DNA of 64,000 nucleotides from Odoribacter laneus YIT 12061 (GCF_000243215.1 NZ_JH594597.1:242255-306254), one strand, 5' to 3'; counted from the first letter of the stretch, positions 1-9,464 are shown. Numbers and translations: made by a program. Notes: a model not told the origin generated them from the letters alone.

Positions 1-1446
1 TACAAAACTGCCGGCTATGTTATGGTAATCATACCTCAAACCGGCCATTAATGTCAATTTTGTCCAAAAATGTCCCGTATATTGGAAAAAAGCCCCTCCG
101 ACTTTTTCCTCCCGGGTCCAGTATACCGGATCCGTCCGGACAAATTCCATTCCCCTCAGCACATAGTCGTTGAAATTTTCTTTATACCGATCATAGTTGA
201 AAGAAAAACCGGTAGAAAATTTCTGGTCCGGATTGTTTCCGAAAATAGACTGATAAATATAGTTGACAAAGAGAGAACGTTGGCCGGCATCATACTCCCG
301 GGCTCCGTAGTATGCATCCTGTGTATGATCCGTATAATTTATCAACAAGGCCATACTGGTATTTTCATATTGCGGCATCAGATAACCTATTTTCAGAAAT
401 CCTTCATAACGTCTGGATGTTATCCCTATTCCATACAAATTACCCTCTCCTATTTTTGATCGCATATTTTTCCGGAATCCTTTCTGCCCTCCCAAACGAT
501 CTTCATCCAGAAGTTTTCCACCAAACTGTAAAAACCAGGTATCAGTTTTATAAGCCCATCGGTTCATCAAATTATACTGAGTCTTGCGAGGCATATCCAA
601 AAAACCATCACGATGCCCGTCGTGGGATTGATTCATCCAGTCCCCATGAGCCAAAATAGCTGTACTCCACTTATCATTTAAGCGAATTCCGGTATTCATG
701 TTAAACTCGACCATACCTTCATCACTTCCATACAAGTTTACAAATAATTTTTCGGAATCTTGCGGTTTTTTATAATCGACACTGATCTGCCCGGCAATGG
801 CCTCGTATCCATTAATCACCGAACCACTTCCCTTAGAAACGGATATCGCACTCATCCAAGGCCCCGGAATATAACTCAATCCATATAAAGCAGAAACACC
901 CCGGAAATTGGGCATATTTTCCGTCATCATCTGTACATATTTCCCATTTAAACCCAATAGCTGAATTTGTTTGGCTCCCGTAACAGCATCTGCATAGGAT
1001 ACGTCTACGGAAGCATTGGTCGTAAAGCTTTCTCCCAAATTACAGCAGGCTGCTCTGCACAATTCCTCTCCCGTAATGACTTGTTCAATCAAAGGACTAC
1101 GAGTATTGATAATGGTACCCGGTCCCCGTTTTACCACATTTACTTCATCCAATTCCTGCCCGCTTTTCAACACCACTTCGACATAATTATCTTCCGCTCT
1201 AACTGTCAACGTATCGGAACGATAACCGATAAAACTCACCACCAGTTTTGCCCCGACTCTCTTTTCTATACGGAACTGTCCCTCCTGATCCGTAGTAGCC
1301 CCAACTGTCGAACCTACCCAATATACATTAGCACCCGGCAAAACATTTTTTACTCCTGCATTCTCTTCCCAAACCCGTCCTTCTAATTGTTGTGTATAGG
1401 CCAACCGACCAATACAACAAAAAAATAAAATACATAAGAATTTCAT
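1..1446 (-). CDS. TonB-dependent receptor, 3' end beyond the window
   Basis: The frame is open from an ATG at 1446 to the window edge (482 codons), so the C-terminal part of the barrel is missing here. I translated it by hand. A signal peptide (MKFLCILFFCC... ending near AYTQ) leads into a carboxypeptidase-regulatory-like fold (about residues 20-105, with GATTDQEGQF and VVSFIGYRSD), then a plug domain with IQLLGLNGKYVQMMTEN and SVSKGSGSVINGYEAIAGQI. The protein should sit in the outer membrane and import a ligand using TonB energy. There is no SusD partner next to it, so a glycan utilisation locus is unlikely. The plug carries an unusual CRAACC cluster. Together with the Cys-rich protein encoded directly upstream, this suggests a metal-related ligand, which is inference only. 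Confidence 0.93.
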   Translation of the reverse strand, partial: MKFLCILFFCCIGRLAYTQQLEGRVWEENAGVKNVLPGANVYWVGSTVGATTDQEGQFRIEKRVGAKLVVSFIGYRSDTLTVRAEDNYVEVVLKSGQELDEVNVVKRGPGTIINTRSPLIEQVITGEELCRAACCNLGESFTTNASVDVSYADAVTGAKQIQLLGLNGKYVQMMTENMPNFRGVSALYGLSYIPGPWMSAISVSKGSGSVINGYEAIAGQISVDYKKPQDSEKLFVNLYGSDEGMVEFNMNTGIRLNDKWSTAILAHGDWMNQSHDGHRDGFLDMPRKTQYNLMNRWAYKTDTWFLQFGGKLLDEDRLGGQKGFRKNMRSKIGEGNLYGIGITSRRYEGFLKIGYLMPQYENTSMALLINYTDHTQDAYYGAREYDAGQRSLFVNYIYQSIFGNNPDQKFSTGFSFNYDRYKENFNDYVLRGMEFVRTDPVYWTREEKVGGAFFQYTGHFWTKLTLMAGLRYDYHNIAGSFV

Positions 1447-1529
1447 CACGAATCATATTAGCAATAACACATTTCAAAACGACACACCCCTCCCGGCTAT
1501 TTCTTCCGGAAATAGCTTATTGCCCATAT

Positions 1530-1982
1530 TTAACAAAGATAAGTACACAACCACTCCAAAGGAGGAGCCTTCGTAAAAAAATCGTACGGAAACAAAAACA
1601 ACGATTCTCTAAAAACGAAGCCAGAAGAAAAATCAAAAACAATTTCCTCCGGAAGAGCGGCAATGAAGGAGAAAGTAACACCCCTCTCTACCTGAAATAA
1701 ATCCGAAACCCGGTAAAAAGAATGACGACTATCCGTATGATGACAGGCATTCTTTTTTTTCGCACCACATTTTTCATCAGAAGATACAGCCGTTTTCTGT
1801 ATCGGACAAGTCTTCACCCGCTGACAACAACACAGCTCTTCTTGAGGAAAAATATCTACAAACACGTAATCTCTATTGCAAGGAGCACAACGGAACTGGG
1901 AAATATTTACCCCAATCATTGCCCCCAAGACAATAAGCAATATAAAAAGATTTCCTATTTTAATCATCCACTTCCGCATCAT
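1530..1982 (-). CDS. Small Cys-rich membrane-anchored protein upstream of TonB receptor
   Basis: A 150-residue protein with one N-terminal membrane segment or signal anchor (about residues 8-28) and ten cysteines in several groups: CAPC, CCC, TCP, a KC/ACHH stretch and LCTYLC at the C-terminus. A PP pair near the end (KAPPLEW) and the twin-Cys motifs recall the small proteins called HYC_CC_PP in Bacteroidetes, which neighbour TonB receptors, but the match is by eye only. It ends 83 bases before the receptor start on the same strand, so the two are probably cotranscribed. A metal- or redox-sensing role for the periplasmic cysteines is plausible but not shown. Two adjacent ATG codons (1982 and 1979) could serve as start. 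Confidence 0.7.
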   Translation of the reverse strand: MMRKWMIKIGNLFILLIVLGAMIGVNISQFRCAPCNRDYVFVDIFPQEELCCCQRVKTCPIQKTAVSSDEKCGAKKKNACHHTDSRHSFYRVSDLFQVERGVTFSFIAALPEEIVFDFSSGFVFRESLFLFPYDFFTKAPPLEWLCTYLC

Positions 1983-2132
1983 TCACAAAAATATCCTTTA
2001 AATTCTGGATTACAAAATTCCGGAATAAGAAATAATATCCCTTCCCCTTCCTTAAAATTCTTTTTTCCCCCTTCAGAAGAGAATCCACTACAAATTTAAG
2101 CAGTCCCTTTTAGTTTTTAATGGCTATTTTTC

Positions 2133-2140
2133 TACCTTTG
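2133..2140 (+). promoter_or_regulatory. Bacteroidetes -7 box (TAnnTTTG)
   Basis: TACCTTTG lies 31 bases before the ATG of the thioredoxin-fold lipoprotein and matches the Bacteroidetes -7 consensus TAnnTTTG. The -33 element is not a clear TTTG. Confidence 0.55.
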
Positions 2141-2171
2141 TACGTTCACAATTTCAAATTTATAGCCTATC

Positions 2172-3335
2172 ATGATGATTAAAAATATTTTTTTTACAGG
2201 ATTTATACTTCTAACGCTTGCCGCCTGTCAAAAATACAATGTAAAGATAGAGGGAAATATCGAAGGTGCTGATAAACAACAAATTTATCTGGACCAGTTG
2301 AATGTGGGGGGTATAGAAACCATCGACTCGGCAAAGACAAACCGGGCCGGACAATTTTCTTTTAAAATGAATGTTTCTTTACCCACTTTTTATATGATCC
2401 GGATAGGGAAGCAGCAAGCAATTACTTTACTGGCTGAACCGGACCAAAAAATAAAAATAAACGGGGCACTGGACCAACTTAAAAGTAATTATTGGGTTGA
2501 AGGTTCCGAAGGTTCTCTATGGATCAAATTATTGAACTTTCAGTTGAACCGGACTCAGTCTGCCCTTGATTCTTTGAGAAACGTCTATAATGCTCTTCCG
2601 GAAAACAAAGAATACGATATCCAACGGACAACTGTTGCTGCGGAATGGGATTCTGTCCTGATAAATCAAGTGCGTTTTTCCCGGAATTTTATAGTACAAC
2701 ATGCCATTTCGCCGGCCTCTTATTATGCCTTGTACCAGAAAATAAATAATGACAATTTCATCCTCACTCCGGAAACAGACCTCCAGTCGTATAAGATTGT
2801 GCTTTCTTCCCTGTTAGCGATGTACCCGGAATCTCAATATACAAAAGCCTTAAATGCGCATTACGAAAAAATCCAGAAAGATCTGCAAGCACAAAAAATG
2901 AGAGCATTGATTCTCCACTCAGAGAATAGTCTGCCGGAAATCAACTTGCCGGATATTAACGGAAATCTGGTTTCATTCAATGCTTTAAAAGGCAAATACA
3001 TTATTCTGGATTTTACAGTACTTGCAAGCCCGGAAAGCGTAGAATACATCAAAGCCTTGCAAGCTGTATATAACAAATTCCACCACAAAGGAGTAGAAAT
3101 TTATCAGGTATGCCTGGACCAAAACAAGCTTTTGTGGGAAGAACTTGTCCGGAAATACGACATAAAATGGAAATGTGTCCGGGATCCGGAAGCCCTCAAA
3201 AGCAAAGCTGCCCGGGATTTCAATATACAGGAAATTCCTTCCAATTACATCATAAACAAAGATTTTGATATTGCAGGCAAAAATCTTTACGGAAAACGTA
3301 TGGAAGACAGACTGCAGGACATTATAAATAAATAA
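2172..3335 (+). CDS. Thioredoxin-fold lipoprotein with DUF4369-like N-domain, no CXXC
   Basis: A 387-residue lipoprotein: hydrophobic leader and lipobox LAAC with Cys19. Residues 25-130 (IEGNIEGADKQQIYL, SAKTNRAGQFSF) look like the DUF4369 beta-sandwich that precedes thiol-disulfide oxidoreductases in Bacteroidetes. The C-terminal 130 residues have the AhpC/TlpA-type thioredoxin layout (LPEINLPDINGNLVSF, YIILDFTV, GVEIYQVCLD, IPSNYIINKD with the cis-Pro loop). At the place of the usual W-C-x-x-C the sequence is TVLASPES, so both redox cysteines are absent. It can hardly act as a classical disulfide reductase; a binding or structural role in the periplasm or outer membrane is more likely. The start is the first of two ATGs. 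Confidence 0.85.
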   Translation: MMIKNIFFTGFILLTLAACQKYNVKIEGNIEGADKQQIYLDQLNVGGIETIDSAKTNRAGQFSFKMNVSLPTFYMIRIGKQQAITLLAEPDQKIKINGALDQLKSNYWVEGSEGSLWIKLLNFQLNRTQSALDSLRNVYNALPENKEYDIQRTTVAAEWDSVLINQVRFSRNFIVQHAISPASYYALYQKINNDNFILTPETDLQSYKIVLSSLLAMYPESQYTKALNAHYEKIQKDLQAQKMRALILHSENSLPEINLPDINGNLVSFNALKGKYIILDFTVLASPESVEYIKALQAVYNKFHHKGVEIYQVCLDQNKLLWEELVRKYDIKWKCVRDPEALKSKAARDFNIQEIPSNYIINKDFDIAGKNLYGKRMEDRLQDIINK

Positions 3336-3422
3336 CCTTCCTTCCGGGATTTTACACAGAAAATATAAGTTCCGGAAAAAAGATAAGCTACTGGCAGTAA
3401 GTAATAGCAGTTTCAAAAAAGG

Positions 3423-4226
3423 ATGCAGGAACTCAATCTAAAAAAAGATATCGCCCATAAAAAAATCTATTTCCTCTCGGACGTTCATTTAGGAGCTTCC
3501 GCTTTAAACAATAACCGGGAACGGGAAATAAAACTGATAAAATGGTTGGATTTTATCCGACCGGATTGTTCCGTCCTTTTTTTACTGGGAGATATTTTTG
3601 ATTTCTGGTTTGAATATAAATGGGTAGTACCTAAAGGATACGTCCGTTTTTTATCTAAAATCTGTGAATTTACGGACGCCGGCATAGAAGTGCATTTCTT
3701 TACAGGTAACCACGACATCTGGGCTTTCGATTACCTGAATAAGGAATGCGGTATGAGTGTTCATACTCACGATGAAATTTTCAATATCAGAGGAAAAAAA
3801 TTTTACATCGGACATGGAGACGGCCTGAATCCCCAAGACAAAGGCTATCTATTTATTTATCGTATTTTCCACAATCCTTTTCTCCAACGCTGTTTCAGAC
3901 TGGTTCACCCGGATTGGGGAATCGCTTTGGCCCGGAAATGGTCTTCTCACTCCCGCCTGAAAGGAGGCGAAAATCCGGCAGCAAACTGTTACAAAGGAAC
4001 AGAACAGGAAGATATCGAAATTTATGCCCGGAAAATGCTCGAAACCCAACATTTCGACTACTTCGTTTTCGGACACCGGCATCTCCCCCTGGATATTCTC
4101 TTAACGAAAAACAGCCGTTACATAAATACAGGAGACTGGATCACCTGGTATACTTATGCTGTTTTTGATGGTCAGAAATTAGAATTAAAAACTTTTGAAA
4201 ATCCGGTAAAAAAAGAAGGAAACTGA
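3423..4226 (+). CDS. lpxH: UDP-2,3-diacylglucosamine diphosphatase-like metallophosphoesterase
   Basis: A 267-residue calcineurin-like phosphoesterase with all metal-binding blocks in order: SDVHLG near residue 19, GDIFDFWFE (with the acidic residue pair), GNHDIW, GHGDG and GHRH near the C-terminus. This set and spacing fit the LpxH family, which hydrolyses UDP-2,3-diacylglucosamine to lipid X in lipid A synthesis at the cytoplasmic face of the inner membrane. Bacteroidetes members are somewhat longer than the enterobacterial enzyme, as here. It follows the lipoprotein gene by 87 bases on the same strand. Family membership is secure; LpxH rather than another phosphoesterase of the same fold is a strong inference. 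Confidence 0.82.
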   Translation: MQELNLKKDIAHKKIYFLSDVHLGASALNNNREREIKLIKWLDFIRPDCSVLFLLGDIFDFWFEYKWVVPKGYVRFLSKICEFTDAGIEVHFFTGNHDIWAFDYLNKECGMSVHTHDEIFNIRGKKFYIGHGDGLNPQDKGYLFIYRIFHNPFLQRCFRLVHPDWGIALARKWSSHSRLKGGENPAANCYKGTEQEDIEIYARKMLETQHFDYFVFGHRHLPLDILLTKNSRYINTGDWITWYTYAVFDGQKLELKTFENPVKKEGN

Positions 4227-4266
4227 CTTTTCTGCCTTTCTTTCCTCTTTAAGACCCATTTGTTTT

Positions 4267-4295
4267 TTTGCCAAAAAAGTCTTAACTTACTTTTG
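4267..4295 (+). promoter_or_regulatory. Housekeeping promoter for the ComM-like gene
   Basis: TTTG at 4267-4270, 17 bases, then TACTTTTG at 4288-4295, close to the Bacteroidetes -33/-7 pattern. The ATG follows at 4319, giving a short leader. Confidence 0.7.
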
Positions 4296-4318
4296 CGTTT
4301 ATTTAAATTACAGTCACC

Positions 4319-5854
4319 ATGTTGGTTAAGATTTTTAGTGGTGCTGTCAGTGGTATCGAAGCGACAACCATCACCATCGAAGTAAACATCCTTTGGGGAG
4401 CAAAATTTATCATTGTAGGACTTCCCGATAATGCAGTAAAAGAGAGCCAGCAAAGGGTAGATTCGGCCCTGCGAAATATCGGCTCCAAAATTCCAGGGAA
4501 GCGGATTATTGTGAATCTGGCTCCCGCCGACGTAAAAAAGGAAGGATCTGCTTATGATCTGCCCTTAGCGGTGGGGATATTGGCGGCCAATGAAGAAATT
4601 CCGGCAACAGAACTTCCGCATTTCGCTATGCTGGGAGAATTGTCCCTGGATGGCAGCCTGCTAGCCGTCAAAGGGGTGCTCCCTATTGCTATCAATGCCA
4701 AAGCAGAAGGTTTTTCCCATATGATTGTTCCTTATGAAAATGCAAATGAAGCTGCCGTAGTGAAAGGATTGAAAGTATATGGTTTTTCTCACCTCCGGGA
4801 AGTCACCTCTTTTCTCAAAAAAGAACAGACATATTCCCCCATGCTCTTTCATTCCCCTAAAAATGAAATCGACAACTCCCGTTTTTTTTACGATTTTAAA
4901 GATGTAAAAGGACAGGAAAATGTAAAAAGAGCAATGGAAATTGCTGCTTCCGGAGGACATAATATGCTGATGATCGGTCCGCCTGGAAGCGGAAAGACTA
5001 TGCTCGCCCGCAGATTACCTTCCATACTTCCTCCCATGACAATAGAAGAATCTTTAGAAACGACAAAAATTCACTCCGTAGCAGGTAAATTACAACGCAA
5101 TAGTTCTTTGATTACGACACGTCCCTTCCGGGCACCACACCACACCATTTCCGACATAGCCCTCATCGGAGGAGGTTCTTTTCCCCGCCCCGGAGAGATT
5201 TCCCTAGCTTGCAACGGAGTACTTTTTCTGGATGAATTACCAGAATTCAAAAGGGCCGTACTGGAAGTGATGCGCCAACCCTTGGAAGACCGGACAATTA
5301 CAATCAGTCGTGCCAAATCAAGCGTCGATTACCCGGCCAATTTTATGCTGATTGCTTCCATGAATCCTTGCCCCTGTGGCTATTATACTCATCCTACAAA
5401 AGAATGCAGCTGTAACGGAGGGGCAATTCAACGTTACCTTTCCAAAATTTCAGGACCGCTTCTGGATCGCATCGATATTCATATCGAAGTGGTTCCCGTA
5501 GAATTGGAAAAAATAACCGGAAATCAGGAAGAAGAAAGCAGCCAAGCCATCCGGGAAAGAGTTATCCGCGCCCGGGAAATACAAAACCGACGTTTTAAAA
5601 ATTATACCGGCATATATTGCAACGCCCAGATGAATTCAGCTCTATTAAAAAAATATTGCCCCCTAAACGAAAAATGTACAGCTTTATTAAAAATAGCCAT
5701 GCAAAAATTCGGACTTTCCGCCCGGGCCTACGACCGAATTATTAAATTATCCCGGACGATTGCCGACTTGGCAGGAAACGAACAAATCCTCCCCCAATAT
5801 ATTGCAGAAGCTATCCAATACCGAAGTCTGGATAAAGCTTCCTGGGGGAAATAA
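4319..5854 (+). CDS. comM: YifB/ComM family Mg-chelatase-like AAA+ ATPase
   Basis: A 511-residue protein with the full ComM layout. An N-terminal ChlI-type domain starts with LVKIFSGAVSGIEA and VNILWGAKFIIVGLPD. The AAA+ core has Walker A GPPGSGKTM at about residue 218, the family block RPFRAPHHTISD, and Walker B VLFLDELPEF. A Cys cluster (NPCPCGYY and ECSCNG) is followed by a C-terminal Mg_chelatase_C domain with ARAYDRIIKLSRTIADL. ComM is a hexameric helicase that extends branch migration when foreign single strands are integrated in natural transformation; outside competent species its role is less clear. Length and motif order are complete, with no sign of decay. It stands alone, followed by the convergent pyrophosphatase gene 49 bases further on. 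Confidence 0.92.
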   Translation: MLVKIFSGAVSGIEATTITIEVNILWGAKFIIVGLPDNAVKESQQRVDSALRNIGSKIPGKRIIVNLAPADVKKEGSAYDLPLAVGILAANEEIPATELPHFAMLGELSLDGSLLAVKGVLPIAINAKAEGFSHMIVPYENANEAAVVKGLKVYGFSHLREVTSFLKKEQTYSPMLFHSPKNEIDNSRFFYDFKDVKGQENVKRAMEIAASGGHNMLMIGPPGSGKTMLARRLPSILPPMTIEESLETTKIHSVAGKLQRNSSLITTRPFRAPHHTISDIALIGGGSFPRPGEISLACNGVLFLDELPEFKRAVLEVMRQPLEDRTITISRAKSSVDYPANFMLIASMNPCPCGYYTHPTKECSCNGGAIQRYLSKISGPLLDRIDIHIEVVPVELEKITGNQEEESSQAIRERVIRAREIQNRRFKNYTGIYCNAQMNSALLKKYCPLNEKCTALLKIAMQKFGLSARAYDRIIKLSRTIADLAGNEQILPQYIAEAIQYRSLDKASWGK

Positions 5855-5903
5855 GGTAAAAATATTTGCTTTGGATAGAAGGATTTTTGAAATGTCTACT
5901 CCA

Positions 5904-6581
5904 TTATACCCGGCTCAGAATATCTTCCAAACCTTCAAAATGGTTCTTATAATCTTCCAAACTACGGCGTATCACTTCATGCGCTTCCTCTTTTCCATAT
6001 ATATTCGTGATCTCCACCTTCCGCTGTCCGTCTTCTCCAGGCATATCTTTGTAGGTCAGGAAATAATGCTTTAACCGGTCTACAATAACCACCGGCAACT
6101 CCGAAATGTCATCATACCCGTGGTAAGTAGCATCGTGTCGCAATACCGCAATAATTTTATCATCCGCTTCATTTCCATCCAACATACGGAATCCGCCAAT
6201 GGGACGTACCCTGGCAATAATATCCCCATGAGCAATGGTCCGCTCCGTCAGTACGCAAATATCCAAAGGATCGCTATCCCCTATAATTCCGGTCCGATGA
6301 GATTGCTGCATACAATATTCGGCCACCAAATCCCCGCAATAACTCTGCGGAATAAAACCATATAAAGCAGGTACTACATTGGAATATTTCTGAGGGCGGT
6401 CGATCTTAATATAACCACTCACTTTGTCTAATTCATACTTTACGGTATCCGTAGGTACCATTTCAATAAAAGCAGTCAACACTTCCGGTGCTTCCTCTCC
6501 AACTTCCAAACCATGCCAGGGATGAGATTTATAACGCAACCCCATCAAACGCGCTATCGGGTCATTGATTTTATTTCCCAT
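5904..6581 (-). CDS. ppa: Inorganic pyrophosphatase, family I
   Basis: A 225-residue soluble pyrophosphatase. The family I signature DSDPLD, which coordinates the metal cluster, is present, as are the substrate-binding block YKYELDK-like (VKYELDKVSGYIKIDR), YGFIPQSYCGD and the acidic stretch GNEADDKIIAV. It hydrolyses PPi to phosphate in the cytoplasm and pulls biosynthetic reactions forward. The N-terminal 40 residues (HPWHGLEVG) are longer than in E. coli, as is usual in Bacteroidetes. It is the last gene of a minus-strand run and lies 52 bases behind oxyR, so readthrough is possible. Confidence 0.95.
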   Translation of the reverse strand: MGNKINDPIARLMGLRYKSHPWHGLEVGEEAPEVLTAFIEMVPTDTVKYELDKVSGYIKIDRPQKYSNVVPALYGFIPQSYCGDLVAEYCMQQSHRTGIIGDSDPLDICVLTERTIAHGDIIARVRPIGGFRMLDGNEADDKIIAVLRHDATYHGYDDISELPVVIVDRLKHYFLTYKDMPGEDGQRKVEITNIYGKEEAHEVIRRSLEDYKNHFEGLEDILSRV

Positions 6582-6633
6582 AATTTAATGTGTTATAAAG
6601 CCCTTCAGGACTTTTTCTTTTTTCAGACAATCC

Positions 6634-7581
6634 TTAATGATTCTTCCACTCGACAATCTGTCCTCTCTTTTTATCCAACATCTCTTTCGGAACGACAGCA
6701 CGAATTTCCTCACACAACAATTCTATCAGTTTGTGTTTAATATAATAACGGGAATAAATAACACTTACTTCCCGCAACGGTACATTTTCCCGGAATTTTC
6801 TCACCTGCTTTTGCTGCTCAGCTGCCATATAGAGCACAGCCAATTGCGGAATCAGAGTAAATCCTCCCTCTTTATCGACAATTTTCATCAACGTTTCCAG
6901 AGAATTACTCTCAAAATCAAAAGGCAGATTCCGGTGCTGGAAATTTCTCATCTCACACAGATTAATCACCTGATCCCGAAAACAATGCCCGTCTCCCAAC
7001 ATCCAGATATCCGGAGTAGCGATATCCGAAACACTGACTTCTTTTTTTTGCAATAAAGGATGCCCCGGACTAGCATATACCAGCATTTCCTCATAAAATA
7101 CAGGCTGTTCTACAATTTTATCATCTCCGTATGGAGTTACAAATATCCCCACATCAATAGCGTCCTGCTTCAAACGACGGATGATATCTTCCGATACCAT
7201 TTCCTCGACTTCTATTTTGACTGCTGGATATTTACGAATATAGTCTCCAATGAAAATTGGCAATAAGTAAGGAGCTAGCGTAGGAATAATCCCTATTTTT
7301 AAGGTTCCGGCGACTTCCTGTTTGTCTTCTACTATGATTTCCTTTATCCGACTGGCTGAAGCCAATGCTACACGAGCCTGTGTAAGGATCCGGGTTCCGA
7401 TATCAGTCGGCACTACCGGCTGACGGGTTCGGTCGAAAATAATTACCCCCAGATCATCTTCCAACTTTTTTATCTGCATACTCAACGTTGGCTGAGTGAC
7501 AAAACATTTTTCCGCAGCTGTTGCAAAATGACGGCAATCGTCAACAGCTACAATATATTCCAATTGAGTGAGAGTAATCAC
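6634..7581 (-). CDS. oxyR: OxyR-type LysR-family peroxide sensor
   Basis: A 315-residue LysR regulator. The N-terminal winged helix (TQLEYIVAVDDCRHFATAA, QPTLSMQIKKLE) is followed by the effector domain. The redox motif GHCFRDQVINLC puts Cys200 and Cys209 nine residues apart, as Cys199/Cys208 in E. coli OxyR, so it should sense H2O2 by disulfide formation and activate catalase or peroxiredoxin genes. The start is GTG at 7581, only 10 bases after the dnaJ stop, so it is probably read from the grpE-dnaJ message, which links the peroxide sensor to chaperone expression. None of its usual target genes (catalase, dps, ahpC) lie nearby. Confidence 0.9.
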   Translation of the reverse strand: MITLTQLEYIVAVDDCRHFATAAEKCFVTQPTLSMQIKKLEDDLGVIIFDRTRQPVVPTDIGTRILTQARVALASASRIKEIIVEDKQEVAGTLKIGIIPTLAPYLLPIFIGDYIRKYPAVKIEVEEMVSEDIIRRLKQDAIDVGIFVTPYGDDKIVEQPVFYEEMLVYASPGHPLLQKKEVSVSDIATPDIWMLGDGHCFRDQVINLCEMRNFQHRNLPFDFESNSLETLMKIVDKEGGFTLIPQLAVLYMAAEQQKQVRKFRENVPLREVSVIYSRYYIKHKLIELLCEEIRAVVPKEMLDKKRGQIVEWKNH

Positions 7582-7591
7582 AATTCTCTAT

Positions 7592-8740
7592 TTATTGTTC
7601 AAAAAAATCTTTCATCTTCTTGAAAAAACCTGTCTTATTGTCAGCTTTTCCGGGCTTGAATACATCGTAATCTTTCAACTTCTCCACTATTTTTTTATCT
7701 TCTTTGGATAAACTCTTGGGGATCCATACATTCACTTTTACCAGTAAATCTCCTTTCCCATACCCGTTTACATCCGGCAAACCCTTCCCTCTCAACCGAA
7801 GGATCTTCCCCGGCTGAGTTCCCGGCTCTACTTTCACCTTCACCTTTCCTTCCAAAGTGGGGATTTCAGCCGAATCTCCCAATACCGCCTCCGGGAAACT
7901 GACAAATACATTGTAGAGCAAATCGTTTCCGTCCCGCACCAACTGAGGATGTTCCTGTTCTTCCACCAACACAATCAAGTCCCCGTTCACACCTCCGCGA
8001 CGAGCTGCATTTCCCTTGCCGCTCAAAGATAACTGCATCCCTTCTGCTACTCCGGCTGGAATATCCAAAGTAATCACTTCCTCCGACAACTCCACTCCTT
8101 CTCCATTACAATAAGTACATTTCTCATTGATGATTTTCCCCTCTCCCTCACAAGTCGGACAGGTAGAAGTCGTTTGCATTTGCCCGAGAATGGTATTCTG
8201 TATTCGCGTTACCTGCCCGCTTCCTTTACAAGTAGAACAGGTTGAATACGAAGAACCCTCCTTCGCTCCCGTGCCCTGACAATGCTGACAGGCAACATAT
8301 TTCTTTACCTTGATTTTTTTCTCCACTCCAGTAGCGATCTCCTCTAATGTCAACTTGACTTTCACCCTCAGATTCGATCCCCGGTTCACTCTGCGGGCAC
8401 GACGTCCTCCCCCGCCAAATCCACCAAACCCACCAAAACTACCGAAAATATCTCCGAAATGAGCAAAAATATCATCCATACTCATCCCTCCCCCAAATCC
8501 TTCAGCTCCACCGCCTAAACCGGCATGACCGAACTGATCGTACCTCCTCCGCTTTTCTTCGTTACTCAGTACATCGTAAGCTTCTGCCGCCTCCTTGAAT
8601 TTTTCCTCCGCTTCTTTATTACCTGGATTCTTATCCGGATGGTATTGTATAGCCAGCTTCCGATACGCCTTCTTTATCTCTACAGCATCAGCACCCCTCG
8701 ATACACCCAGCACTTCATAGTAATCTCTTTTCTCTGCCAT
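7592..8740 (-). CDS. dnaJ: Chaperone DnaJ (Hsp40)
   Basis: A 382-residue type I DnaJ. The J-domain carries HPD (YHPDKNPGN), followed by a Gly/Phe-rich linker ([10 protein letters not shown]), four CxxCxGxG zinc repeats ([32 protein letters not shown]) and the C-terminal substrate-binding domains ([30 protein letters not shown]). It delivers unfolded clients to DnaK and stimulates its ATPase. dnaK itself is not in the window. It lies 110 bases downstream of grpE on the same strand, the usual grpE-dnaJ order. Confidence 0.97.
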   Translation of the reverse strand: MAEKRDYYEVLGVSRGADAVEIKKAYRKLAIQYHPDKNPGNKEAEEKFKEAAEAYDVLSNEEKRRRYDQFGHAGLGGGAEGFGGGMSMDDIFAHFGDIFGSFGGFGGFGGGGRRARRVNRGSNLRVKVKLTLEEIATGVEKKIKVKKYVACQHCQGTGAKEGSSYSTCSTCKGSGQVTRIQNTILGQMQTTSTCPTCEGEGKIINEKCTYCNGEGVELSEEVITLDIPAGVAEGMQLSLSGKGNAARRGGVNGDLIVLVEEQEHPQLVRDGNDLLYNVFVSFPEAVLGDSAEIPTLEGKVKVKVEPGTQPGKILRLRGKGLPDVNGYGKGDLLVKVNVWIPKSLSKEDKKIVEKLKDYDVFKPGKADNKTGFFKKMKDFFEQ

Positions 8741-8850
8741 TATCCTAATTTGTATTTCAGATTCGGCCGGAAAGCTTCCAACCGAAATCTGAATTGTTAT
8801 TATTCGCTACACCCAAACGGACCGTTATAAACGGTCTCTTTCGCTTTTTT

Positions 8851-9426
8851 CTATTCTCCAACCACTACTTTTGCAAAACGCATCACCTTATCATTCAATT
8901 TGTATCCTTTTTGAATACAATCGACAACTTTCCCTTTCAGATCAGCCGATGGCGCTGGAATTTTTGTTACAGCTTCGTGCTCATCCGTATCAAACGTATT
9001 GTTTACACAATCTATTTCCGTCACCCCATTCTGGGTCAGAAATTCCTTAAAACTATTATAAATCAACTTCACTCCTTCCCGGATAGCCTGCATATCATCA
9101 GACTTTTCCATACTGGCTAAAGCTCGCTCAAAATTATCCACAACAGGTAAAATCCCTGACAAAATCTGCTCCCCTGCATTCTTCGTCAGCTCCATCTTCT
9201 CTTTTAAAGTACGTTTCCGGTAATTATCAAACTCAGCAGAAAGACGCAGATATTTATCATTCACTACAGCCAATTTTTGTTCCAGCTCTTTTACTGCATC
9301 TGCCTGAACGTCCTGTTCTTTTTCCGAATTTACTGCTCTTTCCGATTCTTCCGGATCAACTTCCTTCTTTTGCTTCTCGGCTTTCGCTTTTTCTTCTGCT
9401 TTCATCGCCTTCTCTTTTTCTGCCAT
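8851..9426 (-). CDS. grpE: Nucleotide exchange factor GrpE
   Basis: A 191-residue GrpE. A charged N-terminal coiled coil (residues 1-60, Lys/Glu rich) leads into the diagnostic RLSAEFDNYRKRT segment, the ILPVVDNFERAL helix and the C-terminal beta domain (GKVVDCIQKGYKLNDKVMR). It releases ADP from DnaK. It is the first gene of a grpE-dnaJ-oxyR unit, and a perfect housekeeping promoter stands about 40 bases before the ATG. Confidence 0.96.
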   Translation of the reverse strand: MAEKEKAMKAEEKAKAEKQKKEVDPEESERAVNSEKEQDVQADAVKELEQKLAVVNDKYLRLSAEFDNYRKRTLKEKMELTKNAGEQILSGILPVVDNFERALASMEKSDDMQAIREGVKLIYNSFKEFLTQNGVTEIDCVNNTFDTDEHEAVTKIPAPSADLKGKVVDCIQKGYKLNDKVMRFAKVVVGE

Positions 9427-9464
9427 GTCTTATATTTTTAATGTTTATTTTCCATTTAACGTAA

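Noticed and set aside
70-1386. Several plus-strand open frames of 100-140 codons over the first 1.4 kb
   Set aside because: They are mirror frames of the TonB receptor on the minus strand, whose translation shows signal peptide, regulatory-like and plug domains.
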